Shown here: positions 12,223-23,058 of the stretch, piece by piece
Layout of the letters: every line of letters begins with the position of its first letter
Numbering within the stretch: position 1 is the stretch's first letter
NCBI GenBank assembly: GCA_030248195.1
Contig: JASAND010013500.1
Span: forward strand, 1 to 64,000
Origin: Trissonchulus latispiculum
Taxonomy: Eukaryota; Nematoda; Enoplea; Enoplida; Ironidae
Length of the DNA stretch: 64,000 nt
Reading direction: 5' to 3'
Program-made: the position numbers and the translations under genes
Notes under the pieces: generated by a model
The model's database searches: none
What the model was told of the DNA's origin: nothing
What the model saw: the letters and a program-made list of their open reading frames with translations, nothing else

Positions 12223-14202
12223 CTAATCGTTAGGGCGATCCAGGCGAATCCCTCTGTCTAACTTGACCGATTTTGCTGAAATTTATTAGGGATTTCTTTT
12301 AACAAATTATTGACAAATCTGCAGCCAAATTTTAAAGATTAAGCTTTCAAACGGTTAGGGTTAACAACATGGGCAAAACTACAAATCAAGAGGAACCAAC
12401 TAAACATTTACTAAATAAATCTAAACTAAATTTTACGATTTTCATGAAAACTTGTATATGCAGGAATTTTCTGAATTCTCTGTAAAACAAATCTGAAGAC
12501 AGTATTTTGGTCCAGGTTGTCGTTGTTTCTATTGCCAGCTTAACAACAAATTAATGAATAGCTGAGCCGACAAACAGGTACCATGTTCGATCACGACAGA
12601 GCCAAAAGCCTCTGTACAGATTTTCAGCAAAATCGGTTTCTCTTGATCCTCTTAAAAACAAACGATTTTGGTCCTTTCAACTAAACTTTAATACTAAAAA
12701 GGTAAGTGCAGCAAAATCAAATAGAAAATTTTTTTTTGCAAGTGGCCCACCACTATTAGGCACGCTCTGCGGCCCGTAAGTGGTCCTCCCCGCAGACCGC
12801 AGTCAAGAGGCGGAGAGAAGAAGAAGATCACGGACAGAAAACGTGATCCCCGAGCAAGCTACCGTACGGTTATTTCAGTCACTCCCAAGGCAGCTACATT
12901 CGTATTTCCGATTGCAGCTGCCCCCCGCATGGCAATAGCAACTAGGTAGGCTGACAAATAGAAAAATGTTTGTTTATTAAAATTCAATAGAAATTTCAAA
13001 TTTGAATTGAAATGGTCGCCCTTAAAATCACGGTTGGGATAACAATTGATCCTGCAATTCTGTGGAGTATCACCAGTTGGAGCTAGGCTCGCGTAACATT
13101 TAAATAGATGTCCTTTCAAAAGATGTAAAGGTTCAATTTTTTTAAAGTTTACAGTAATTTTTATGGCAAAATTAGCCCTTTAATTAGTCCACTTTTTGAG
13201 AAAAAATTGAGCTTTCGGTTGGTTGTAGTGTTCCGCTGACTCGGCTTTTCATGTGGCAAGCTCATACATACTGCAAATTGGCATTGATAAAGTGTTGTCA
13301 AATAACTGCGAAAAAATAATTTAGAGTTCATTACTTATTTATAATTATAATAAATTTTAACTTAATTAACGTAATTTAGTTAATTCATTTCTAAAAATGC
13401 AGCATGTTTAAAACATTAGTTGTTCCTTCTATTTTTATTTTATTAAGAGCCTATTTCGTTGCTTTAGTGGGTAGAATGTTGGCAAAAGCTGAAGTAATTT
13501 TCAAGCATTATGAACCACCCAATGAAATTATGTGTTATACTTTCATTGGTTGGATTGTGTTCTCATATTTAAAGCGTTATTACGCGCACAAAATATGGCA
13601 ATAACAGTGCAAAGCATACAAGCTTTTTAACTCGTTTAACCCGCGTGCTGAGACGCGGGTTAAAATTCAATGTAAAATATCGTGAGCGAGTTAAAAGAGT
13701 TAAATTTAACCCATTCATGAAAAGGGTAGAGTTAAACTTAACTCTGCAGCTTTTTAACTCTACGTGTCGTTCACGAAAAGAGTAGAGTTAAACGAGTTAA
13801 TTTTTAACTCTTTTCGCGAACGACCGAAGGGTTAAAAATTTTAACTCTGCTTAACTCGGCGAGTTAAATTTAACTCTTTTAACCCATTCGCGAAAAGGAT
13901 CGAGTTAATTTTAACTCGTTTAACCCATTCGCGAAAAGGCCCTTGGAAACACGACTATAAATAATTTGCCGCAAAATTCGCACTTGGAATATTTCCACAG
14001 CTTTTATTTTGATACTCATCCCAACCAGAGCAGGTTATCAGCTATACTGCTGATCTTTACACAGGTGTAGTATTCTGTGTGAAGCATAGCACTTCGTTAT
14101 GATGTTTCTCCTATGGTCGCTATGTTTTGTTGTTTAGATTCTCTGGAAGTGAGAGGTGTGGGGGTCCATTCCACGGCATCTGGCACCGGCCTGTCTGTTC
14201 AG

Positions 14203-14916
14203 GAGGGGGACGACTGCAACTACTCCATCTGCGTCTCATCTACAATGAACAGATCTATGATCTCCTGGACCCCCATCTTTCTCAAGCCACATCCTACCTC
14301 GGCCCGACCCGGGGGCCCCCTCAAACCCCGACGTCCCTTCCTGAAGCTCCCCGAGGATCGGAACAAACATGCCTATGTCAAAGGTCGGTTAATTTTCTTC
14401 ATGCTCACTCCTGTGTCTTCAATGGAGTAGATATGAGTTAAATGTTCATTTTGTTCAGTCCTTGGACAATGAGCATTCTGACTTATCAGTTTGTAATCCA
14501 GGTCTTTTCTAAATTTCGTGTGAAACTGATTTAGTTAATCGTTAATTATTGAGCATCGCGCTACACCGAAGTGTCCTCACTTTTGTGCGGCTGAGCAGTT
14601 GTGAGTGTGACCCAGTTTGCTGCCAGAAATGTGCCACAATTTCCTTCAAAACACTCCTTGGGCAAGAAACTAAGCAAATGTCGGTTCGCCATGCCAGCTA
14701 TTTATCCTTAAGTTGTCAGTGTCTCACTTGTGAAGTTGTTGTATTCTATCCTTTCTGCTGTGTTTGTTTCTTTTGGTCTTATCTGCCAGCTTGTCTTCGT
14801 TTAGGTCTGAGCGAAGTGTGTGTGTTCAGTTGGGAGGAAGCCTTGAAGCTGATGAACATGGCCCTCTATAACTTGAGCTTTGCGGCTACCCGGTTGAACT
14901 ACTGCTCATCTAGAAG
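14203..14916 (+). pseudogene. Kinesin motor-domain pseudogene, copy 1
   Basis: Two exon remains are visible. Exon A (about 14203-14383) follows a TGTTCAG acceptor and encodes EGDDCNYSICVS, then YNEQIYDLLDP, then RPFLKLPEDRNKHAYVK, but these three pieces lie in different frames (first and third in one, the middle in another), so two frameshifts are present. Exon B (14805-14916) lies between a TTTAG acceptor and a GTATAG donor, joins exon A in phase (VK-G-LSEV) and encodes WEEALKLMNMALYNLSF then AATRLNYCSSR. YNEQIYDLL and the NxxSSR switch I sequence are kinesin motor hallmarks; the spacing and the LxEDxxxxxYVKG segment resemble the kinesin-6 (KIF20/KIF23) group. A possible further exon starts at 15001 after a CCTGCAG acceptor. 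No ATP-binding P-loop exon is seen in the unit, so the motor cannot work. Confidence 0.75.
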
Positions 14917-15000
14917 GTATAGAGACACATTGAATAATGAATCCTCTAGATTATGAAACAACTAGAATAAAGAAATAATGAAAAAACGCTTGTCCTGCAG

Positions 15001-15135
15001 ACTCTAAGACTTCTCTAGAGCTCCTGGTGCTTGCCCTCCGGAGCTCAGCCCTGTTAAAGGGACTTGTTCTCTCTGCGCAGGAGCGCACACAGCCCCCATT
15101 GACTTTCTTTTTTCTAACTAAAGGCCTCTGGCTTC
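15001..15135 (+). pseudogene. Possible further kinesin exon relic
   Basis: After a TGTCCTGCAG acceptor one frame reads QERTQPPLTFFFLTKGL, loosely like the kinesin stretch that ends in ...FRxSKLTRL. The upstream part has stops or shifts in one or other copy. The matching region of copy 2 is about 18167-18295. The similarity is weak. Confidence 0.3.
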
Positions 15136-16950
15136 CCTTGGGCCTTAGTGATTGGGTAGGCATTTTTCGTTATGTTTTATGATTATTGCCTTGTATCCTT
15201 TGTGAATCCGCCTGTCAGCCCGCGGTACATCGTTTTCTTGATGCAAAAATTAGGTTCTTCTCATTTACCTGTCTAAACCTGTTTTGGGAGTTTTTGGCAA
15301 CGCGGCAGTTTACTTGGGGTTGAAGGGGCACTTTCCCGAAACATTTGCTTAAGGGGGGGGGGGGCTCGCCAATTTTCGACCGTCTCCGATTTTTCTCATT
15401 TTCATTTAGTTTGTACTTCCCATGGGTGAAGAAAAACAAGACACTTGCGTTCGTTACAAAACTTTCCCTATCATTCACAATAGTTCTCGAAAGGTGACCC
15501 CGACCTGTTTTGAAAATTGCGCGGTGTCCAAAAGTTTGAGCGCTGTGTAAGAGCAAATGAGCCATAAATTGGCGCAATGTTAATCTTGACTTGGTAGCGG
15601 ATTAATATGATGTGTTTTTGCGTTAGCTCAGCGATTTTCTAGAACTTTTCAAATTTGGATGAAATCGGTTTTTGCACACTTCAAAGACTTACAAAATGCC
15701 ACCGAAGAAATGTTTCGTCATACCATGAACTAACCATTCACTGCACAAATCTCGCGTATAGATATTAACACATCACACAAATAGAGGTTGGATTTGCATA
15801 CGCATAATCCCTGCTGCTACTCGTGAATAGATCACACTTTTGGTCACCGCTTTGGAGAGTCACGGGGTTGGTGTTTTGCCTTAAAATACGCCATTTTTTG
15901 AAATTTTTTTGAATATGATAGTCCACAAGTCGGGTGACACCCGATATATACCAACCAAATTTGGTGTGTCAATTGCACATACGAAAGGAAATAGTGTGCT
16001 AAGTTTCAGTGCACTTGTTAAGTGTTGAACTGTGGATGCATGCCTCAATTCGATGAATGAGGCCTATAGCCAAAAATGGCAAATTTTAAAATTTTCCAAA
16101 TATAGCCAAATTTTATATAAAATTGAATCTCCATGTCCTGAGCATTTTATCTTCGTGCACCAAGTCTGTACGAAGCAGTATGAGAAAGCTAGAGCGCGTT
16201 AAAGTTTGAAGTAAATAACAGTCGGAATGAGCTTGATCACATCTTTCAAGCACCGTTACTTGCTAGCTACATGTCTTATCATTGCCATTTGTACAGCAAT
16301 AAATTACCCCAAATGGATGCTTCAATTGGATGTATTGGTTAGGCCGTAGTTCTTTGTCATCCTATGCGTATACGACTTCGAAACCCTTAGAGAGGTACAA
16401 TGGCGTAAATACTGAATTGTAGGAAATTCAACTTCAATATCTCTTAACTGGACTGACCCTGGACTCTAAAAATTTCTTGTTTTTGGACAATGGGGTATAT
16501 TTTACGAATGCAAACTAAATGGATGACTATAAAATTTGGTACCCGGCCACCCCCCCCCCCCCTAATAAGGGAGAAAAGTCGCCGAGTACCAAACTTAAGA
16601 GTTCAGGCTCCAGGGAAAGTCTAGTTAAGAGATATATATTGCAGTTCAAATCCTTGCAATTTAGTATTTACACCAATGCCTCGCTGAGCCCTTTGAAGTA
16701 GAGATGAGGGCGAGCCAAATTTTCTGGCTCGGCTCCGGAAGATTTTGAAAGTGGTCAGCCCGGCTCGGCTCGGGTCGCCAAACTTGAAATTTAAAATGGT
16801 TTCGTTTACATTGAATTTTGTTTCTTTCCACCTTGTCTTTGTCAAATTTCATGAAAACAACGTTTAAACCTCTGTGGTGTGCTAGTAAGAAATTAGGGTT
16901 TTAACGTTTTATTAATGGCTTCAGGTGTACTGGTGTCACTATTGTATTTG
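15136..16950. other. Non-coding part of the tandem unit
   Basis: This stretch contains the end of unit 1 and the start of unit 2 (junction near 15690). It has homopolymer runs (poly-G near 15353, poly-C near 16549) and otherwise only short ORFs that recur in each unit copy. None shows a recognisable domain. Confidence 0.5.
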
Positions 16951-17350
16951 AATTGTGTGCATGGAATGTTGGATTTTTCGCGAATTTCAGATCATCTGTC
17001 TGTCCCAGCCGCCTTGCTTTTTCGAAGTGCTTTTCGAAGTCATAGTAGAAGTGCTTTTTCGCATATGGGAAAGAAATCCTGGATTGTTTCTTGGAAACAC
17101 GATTATAAATAATTTGCCGCAAAATTCGCACTTGGAATATTTCCACAGCTTTTATTTTGATACTCATCCCAACCAGAGCAGGTTATCAGCTATACTGCTG
17201 ATCTTTACACAGGTGTAGTATTCTGTGTGAAGTATAGCACTTCGTTATGATGTTTCTCCTATGGTCGCTATGTTTTGTTGTTTAGGTTCTCTGGAAGTGA
17301 TAGGTGTGGGGGTCCATTCCACGGCATCTGGCACCGGCCTGTCTGTTCAG

Positions 17351-18082
17351 GAGGGGGACGACTGCAACTACTCCATCTGCGTCTCATCTACAATGAACAG
17401 ATCTATGATCTCCTGGACCCCCATCTTTTTCGAGCCACATCCTACCTCGGCCCGACCCGGGGCCCTCAAACCCCGACGTCCCATCCTGAAGCTCCCCGAG
17501 GAACGGAACAAACATGCCTATGTCAAAGGTCGGTTAATTTCCTTAATGCTCACTCCTGTGTCTTTAATGGAGTAGATATGTGTTAAATGTTCATTTTGTT
17601 CAGTCCCTGGACAATGAGCATTCTGACTTATCAGTTTGTAATCTAGGTCATTTCTAAATTTCGTGTGAAACTGATTTTAAATTACATTAAAGATTTAGAT
17701 TAAATCATAAATTATTGATCATCGCGCTACACCGAAGTGTCCTCACTTTTGTGCGACTGAGCAGTTGTGAGTGTGACCCAGTTGGCTGCCAGAAATGTGC
17801 CACAATTTCCTTCAAAACACTCCTTGGGCAAGGGACTAAGCAAATGTCGGTTCGCCATGCCAGCTATTTATCCTTAAGTTGTCAGTGTCTCACTTGTGAA
17901 GTTGTTGTATTCTATCCTTTCTGCTGTGTTTGTTCCTCTTGGTCTTATCTGCCAGCTTGTCTTCGTTTAGGTCTGAGCGAAGTGTGTGTGTTCAGTTGGG
18001 AGGAAGCCTTGAAGCTGATGAACATGGCCCTCTATAACTTGAGCTTTGCGGCTACCCGGTTGAACTACTGCTCATCTAGAAG
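17351..18082 (+). pseudogene. Kinesin motor-domain pseudogene, copy 2
   Basis: The same two exon remains as copy 1: exon A' at 17351-17528 and exon B' at 17971-18082, with the same splice signals. The frame changes before YNEQIYDLL and before LKPRRP are shared with copy 1, so the gene fragment was already broken when the unit was duplicated. Copy 2 has three fewer bases in the CCCGGGG tract. Exon B' still encodes LNMA-type residues up to NYCSSR without a stop. Confidence 0.75.
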
Positions 18083-19715
18083 GTATAGAGACACATTGAA
18101 TAATGAATCCTCTAGATTATGAAACAACTTGAATAAAGAAATAATGAAAAAACGCTTGTCCTGCAGACTCTAAGACTTCTCAGAGTTCCTGGAGCTTGCC
18201 CTCCGGAGCGCAGTCCTGTTAAAGGGACTTGTTCTCTCTGTGCAGGAGCGCACACAGCCTCCATTGACTTTCCTTTTTCTAACTAAAGGCCTTTGGCATT
18301 CCTTGGGCCTTAGTGATTGGGTAGGCATTTTTCGTTATGTTTTATGATTATTGCCTTGTATCCTTTGTGAATCCGCCTGTCAGCCCGCGGTACATCGTTT
18401 TCTTGATGCAAAAATTAGGTTCTTCTCATTTAATGTCTAAACATGTTTTGGGAGTTTTTGGCAAGGCGGCAGTTTACTTGGGGTTGAAGGGGCACTTTCC
18501 CGAAACATTTGCTTAAGGGGGGGGGGCTCGCCAATTGTCGATCGTCTCCGATTTTTCTCATTTTCATTTAGTTTGTACTTCCCATGGATGAAGAAAAACA
18601 AGACACTTGCGTTTGTTACAAAACTTTCCCTATCATTCACAATAGTTCTCGAAAGGTGACCCCGACCTGTTTTGAAAATTGCGCGGTGACCAAAAGTTTG
18701 AGCGCTGTGTAAGAGCAAATGAGCCATAAAATGGCGCAATGTTAATCTTTACTTGGTAGCGGATTAATATGATGTGTTTTTGCGTTAGCTCAGCGATTTT
18801 CTAGAACTTTTCAAATTTGGATGAAATCGGTTTTTGCACACTTCAAAGACTTACAAAATGCCACCGAAGAAATGTTTCGTCATACCATGAACTAACCATT
18901 CACTGCACAAATATCGCGCATAGATATTAACACATCACACAAATAGAGGTTGGATTTGCATACGCACAATCCCTGCTGCTACTCGTGAATAGATCACACT
19001 TTTGGTCACCGCGTTGGAGAGTCACGGGGTTGGTATTTTGCCTTAAAATACGCCATTTTTTGAAATTTTTTTGAATATAATAGTCCACAAGGCGGGTGAC
19101 ACCCGATATATACCAACCAAATTTGGTGTGTCAATTGCACATACGAAAGAAATAGTGTGCTAAGTTTCAGTGCACTTGTTAAGTGTTGAACTGTGGATGC
19201 ATGCCTCAATTCGATGAATGAGGCCTATAGCCAAAAATGGCAAATTTTTAAATTTTTCAAATATAGCCAAATTTTATATAAAATTGAATCTCCATGTCCT
19301 GAGCATTTTATCTTCGTGCACCAAGTCTGTACGAAGCAGTATGAGAAAGCTAGATCGCGTTAAAGTTTGAAGTAAATAAGGTCCAGGGAAAGTCTAGTTA
19401 AGAGATATATATTGCAGTTCAAATCCTTGCAATTTAGTATTTACACCAATGCCTCGCTGAGCCCTTTGAAGTAGAGATGAGGGCGAGCCAAATTTTCTGG
19501 TTCGGCTCCGGAAGATTTTGAAAGTGGTCGGCCCGGCTCGGCTCGGGTCGCCAAACTTGAAATTTAAAATGGTTTCGTTTACATTGAATTTTGTTTCTTT
19601 CCACCTTGTCTTTGTCAAATTTCTTGAAAACAACGTTTAAACCTCTGTGGTGTGCTAGTAAGAAATTAGGGTTTTAACGTTTTATTAATGGCTTCAGGTG
19701 TACTGGTGTCACTAT

Positions 19716-22700
19716 TATTAACTACCGGCAAACTGTCCGGTATTTACCGGTAATTAAGGAGGCTAATCAATTGCAGGTAAACTCGCAGGGTGCAACACGT
19801 CGCAAATATAAAGCCCTACCTAACTACTAAACCTTCCCTAATAAACTGTAAAAGGCATATTGATTTACTATAAAGAACTTACAATTTTAATAAGAGGCGA
19901 TCGTACCAATAATAATCATAGGAAATACATAAAGAGACACTTTGCCCGCAGGCGGCTATACACCAAGAAAGATATACATCAACTGATTACATAAACCAGA
20001 CGACTGTCTAGACACTTGTGATGACTCATCACTGCAAGACTGATGGTTTACACACAACAGTAATAAAAAAGCTTCATCATTTGTTTAGGTGAAATACACT
20101 TCGAATAGCGCGATATTTAACATTATCCCCTGGCGAAAGATTTTAGCGCCTGATAAAATTTTCAAGGTAAAAGAGAGATGCTACCATGATTGCTGAGAGT
20201 TTTAAGATGGTAAAATTTAAGAGAAAAGTACTTTCAAGCATATGACATGGGCGACCAGTAAGCAACCATAAGAAGTCCTGGCGCATTTACTACCCATGAT
20301 AACAAAAAGAACTTCAGATAGTAAACCAAGTAGTTTACCAAAGAATAAAAACTTTTCAGAAAGGTAAGAGAAAAGTGGTAGCTATTAGCTAAATAGTAAT
20401 TCAGTAGTATAAGCTAAGAACCAAAAATAGGGGATTGTACTTCAATATTACAACAAAGTTGATAGCATTTTAAAGCGAAGTAGTATTTCAATTTAGAGAA
20501 TAGAGAAAAGAGAAAATAATCGAAAACAAACCCACAAATGAAAAAGTAGTACCCTTTAGCCACTATGAATAGAAAACCATAACAATCACACAAAATCCCA
20601 CAATCACACACATAACCTAACACACTTACAAATACAGTTACTAAGCGCTTAACAGTACAATAACTTCAATAGCTATACAGAGCTAAATACTACAATTTAT
20701 AACTATACAGCAGTTCAAAAGATATCATACTACATTTACCTTTACAACAATTCAAAGTTCCACTAAATACGACAAAAATATCCTTTACAACAGTAGCAAA
20801 AGATTAAAATATAACACATACAACATACTGTTAAATGGATTTTACACATAGCATTAAACTGCATATTTTACAAAGTAACATATAGCTTAAAGCTAACAGT
20901 TCAAAAGATTAACATAGAATACAGAAAAACAATAAGAGACAATACTCAGGAATAATAGAAAACAGAAAGATAGAGAAGGAACAGAAACTACCATGTACAG
21001 TGCTTTCCGTCCTAACTCAACTCTTGGGCCTAACTTAACATCAGAAAGCAAAGAAGTAAATGGTAATTTAAAAAGAAACAATAGAAGAAACAAAGAAGAA
21101 ATTTCACAAGGTACATCCTAAACTAAACCAAACTAGCTAACTCAAAAACGAAAACAAATCAATTTTCTTTACGCGAAAACAAAAATTTTCAAAGTTCCTA
21201 ACTCAAACCACACAAAAAATAAGACACAAACAACAATCTGTCTATGCTATGACATCCATGCTAAACATGCTATCCCCCGGCGAAAAAGAATGAGTGCCTA
21301 CGAATTCCAACAAAACAACAAACCTGACCGAAATAAACTAATTAAAGAAAATACTAGTACAGAAAAATCACAACAAAGTTCACAACAACAAAGAAAATTC
21401 TTAGCTAAACACAACAAACAAACAATGGAATGACAGAAAAGAGAAACAATTAAGATAAGGCAAAAATTAAAGACACATATTAAAGACAAAAATTAAAGTA
21501 CATATAAAGACTAACAAACGGACTAAATTCAAAATTCTAAGTTCAAAAAGTTCAAAATTCGTTCTTTGTAAATGGCAGATAAAGGGTTGAGGCACAAGTT
21601 TTATGGCAGGGGACTCATCGGTAGGATGTTGAGCAAGAAAGCACCGTTGAAAGCACCAAAAGAGTCCGCTTCAGCTCTACAGCTCTACACCTAAAAGAAA
21701 AGGGATTAAACATACATAGATACCCTAGAAATTTCCAAAATTAAGCTGCATTAAAGATTAAGCTAATAGCAAAAGTGAAAAGATAGAAAGATAGAAAAGA
21801 GAAAAATAGGAAAGAGTTTTCAAAGGATTTACAAAAATCATATTTTTACAAAATGACTAAAGCTTCACTCCAAAGATTAAAAATGAGATTCTACTTAAGT
21901 ACAATACACATAAATACACTCAGTATACCATGTTTCTCCGAGCTTTAAAGTCTAGGTTTAAGATAGAAAAAGAAATGTACACAGATAAGAGATAAGATGT
22001 ATAGTAGCACACCCTTGAAATGGTAAATCAGCTGAATTTAAGTGTAAGAAGAAAGATAAGAAACAACAACTAGATACTAAACGACTAAATAGCAAAAATA
22101 CAAAGCAAATGACTAACAATCTGTACAAAAAACAAAAGTAACTATATATTTCCCAAAAATCCAACTAGATAAGTTCACCAAATGAATAGCTTCCGCTTAG
22201 CTTGCCCGTCAAAATAAACAACACAATCATAATCAATAAAGCTGTCCTATCTAAGTCCTAAACTACTAAGTGCTGGCATCACATATTTTATGGTCTTTCG
22301 TTTATAATTAATAGACCTCTTTTGCCTCTTTTCGATGCCTTTTATGTTTTGCACTTTACAGCTTTCAGGATATGGGCTAAGCTGTCACACATAATAATAC
22401 TGAGATCCACAAAACAACAAACAAAAAATTACCAAAAATGAAGTAGATTATGCATAGAATGCCTTAAGATTAATGCAAGAAAAATACCAGTTAACGAACA
22501 AAAAGAAGAATACTGATTATATACTGTATAATAAAAATATGAGCAAGCTAAACGTCTAAGCAAAAATTCTTCAAATTAAACGTAGTATATGAGGCGTTTT
22601 AAGTAATGAACGTATATATCAGCCTCTTTAAGCAATTAGCTTCAACAACAACAACAAAACAACTAAGTAGCTTCAAAATAATTGCTTGCTTTTCAAAAAG

Positions 22701-23058
22701 TACAAAAATTCCGTAATAAATTCCAATAAAGTAAACAACAAAACGTAGCTTTAGTAAAAAATAGTAACACGTTAGCTTTCCAAATTCCGATTAATATATG
22801 AAAAAAAAGTACTAAGAATACGAAAAGTAGTAGTAAAGTAGCAAAAAGTAGTAACTTGAAAAAGAAAAACTGGAAAAACAAAAAGTATAACGTAACCTTG
22901 ACTACCATACACGACAGACACTAATTGTAGTGACCTACAGTCAGCACATAGTGAAGGTAGTCGCGCACCAACCAGAAGTTAAACATACAGGCTGTGCGTT
23001 TGTATGATATGAAAAATTCCCAGTGGCCAATTTACTCTGACGCGATGTTACGAATGCG
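19716..23058 (-). mobile_element. 3' part of the gypsy-type retroelement, T-rich on its sense strand
   Basis: This stretch lies downstream of the integrase stop on the minus strand. It is strikingly A-rich on the plus strand (T-rich on the sense strand) from about 20.1 to 22.9 kb, with no credible gene; hydrophobic FLLF-type ORFs here are a composition effect. It begins abruptly at 19716, where the tandem unit is cut, and probably represents the 3' untranslated region plus LTR. No second LTR copy is in the window, so LTR ends cannot be defined. Confidence 0.5.

Larger units (their letters stand above)
10917..13941. mobile_element. 3,025-bp terminal-inverted-repeat element with empty sites nearby
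   Basis: The ends are GGCCTTTTCGCGAATGGGT and its exact complement, flanked by CTTGG on both sides (10912-10916 and 13942-13946). The same spot is uninterrupted in copy 0 (9508-9512) and copy 2 (17090-17094) of the tandem unit, so this is a real insertion with its empty sites preserved. About 250-300 bp inside each end are dense AGTTAAA/TTTAACT words in both orientations. If the end is read as GGGCC, the target duplication is TTG (3 bp) instead. It carries a nested pair of 21-bp arrays. ORFs are at most 86 codons outside the arrays, so it looks non-autonomous. Confidence 0.85.
9375..19715. repeat. Tandem array of a ~3.15-kb unit
   Basis: The same unit is repeated head to tail. Copy 0 is only a remnant (9375-9523). 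Copy 1 starts at 9524 (TACAAAATGCCACCG) and is interrupted by an insertion at 10917-13941. Copy 2 runs from 15690 to about 18851 (about 3,162 bp). Copy 3 starts at 18852, has lost about 385 bp after the GTTTGAAGTAAATAA word (about 19379), and stops near 19715 at the retroelement. Copies look a few per cent different by eye. Each full unit carries kinesin-like pseudogene exons, so the unit arose from a genic fragment amplified by unequal exchange. Confidence 0.85.

Noticed and set aside
11216..12261. ORFs with SAAVQTL, TAALRVC or GTQGLHS repeats
   Set aside because: The 21-bp minisatellite is a multiple of three, so all such frames are artefacts.
20414..22908. Minus-strand hydrophobic ORFs that look like membrane proteins
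   Set aside because: They arise from T-rich composition; no conserved motif and no consistent start.
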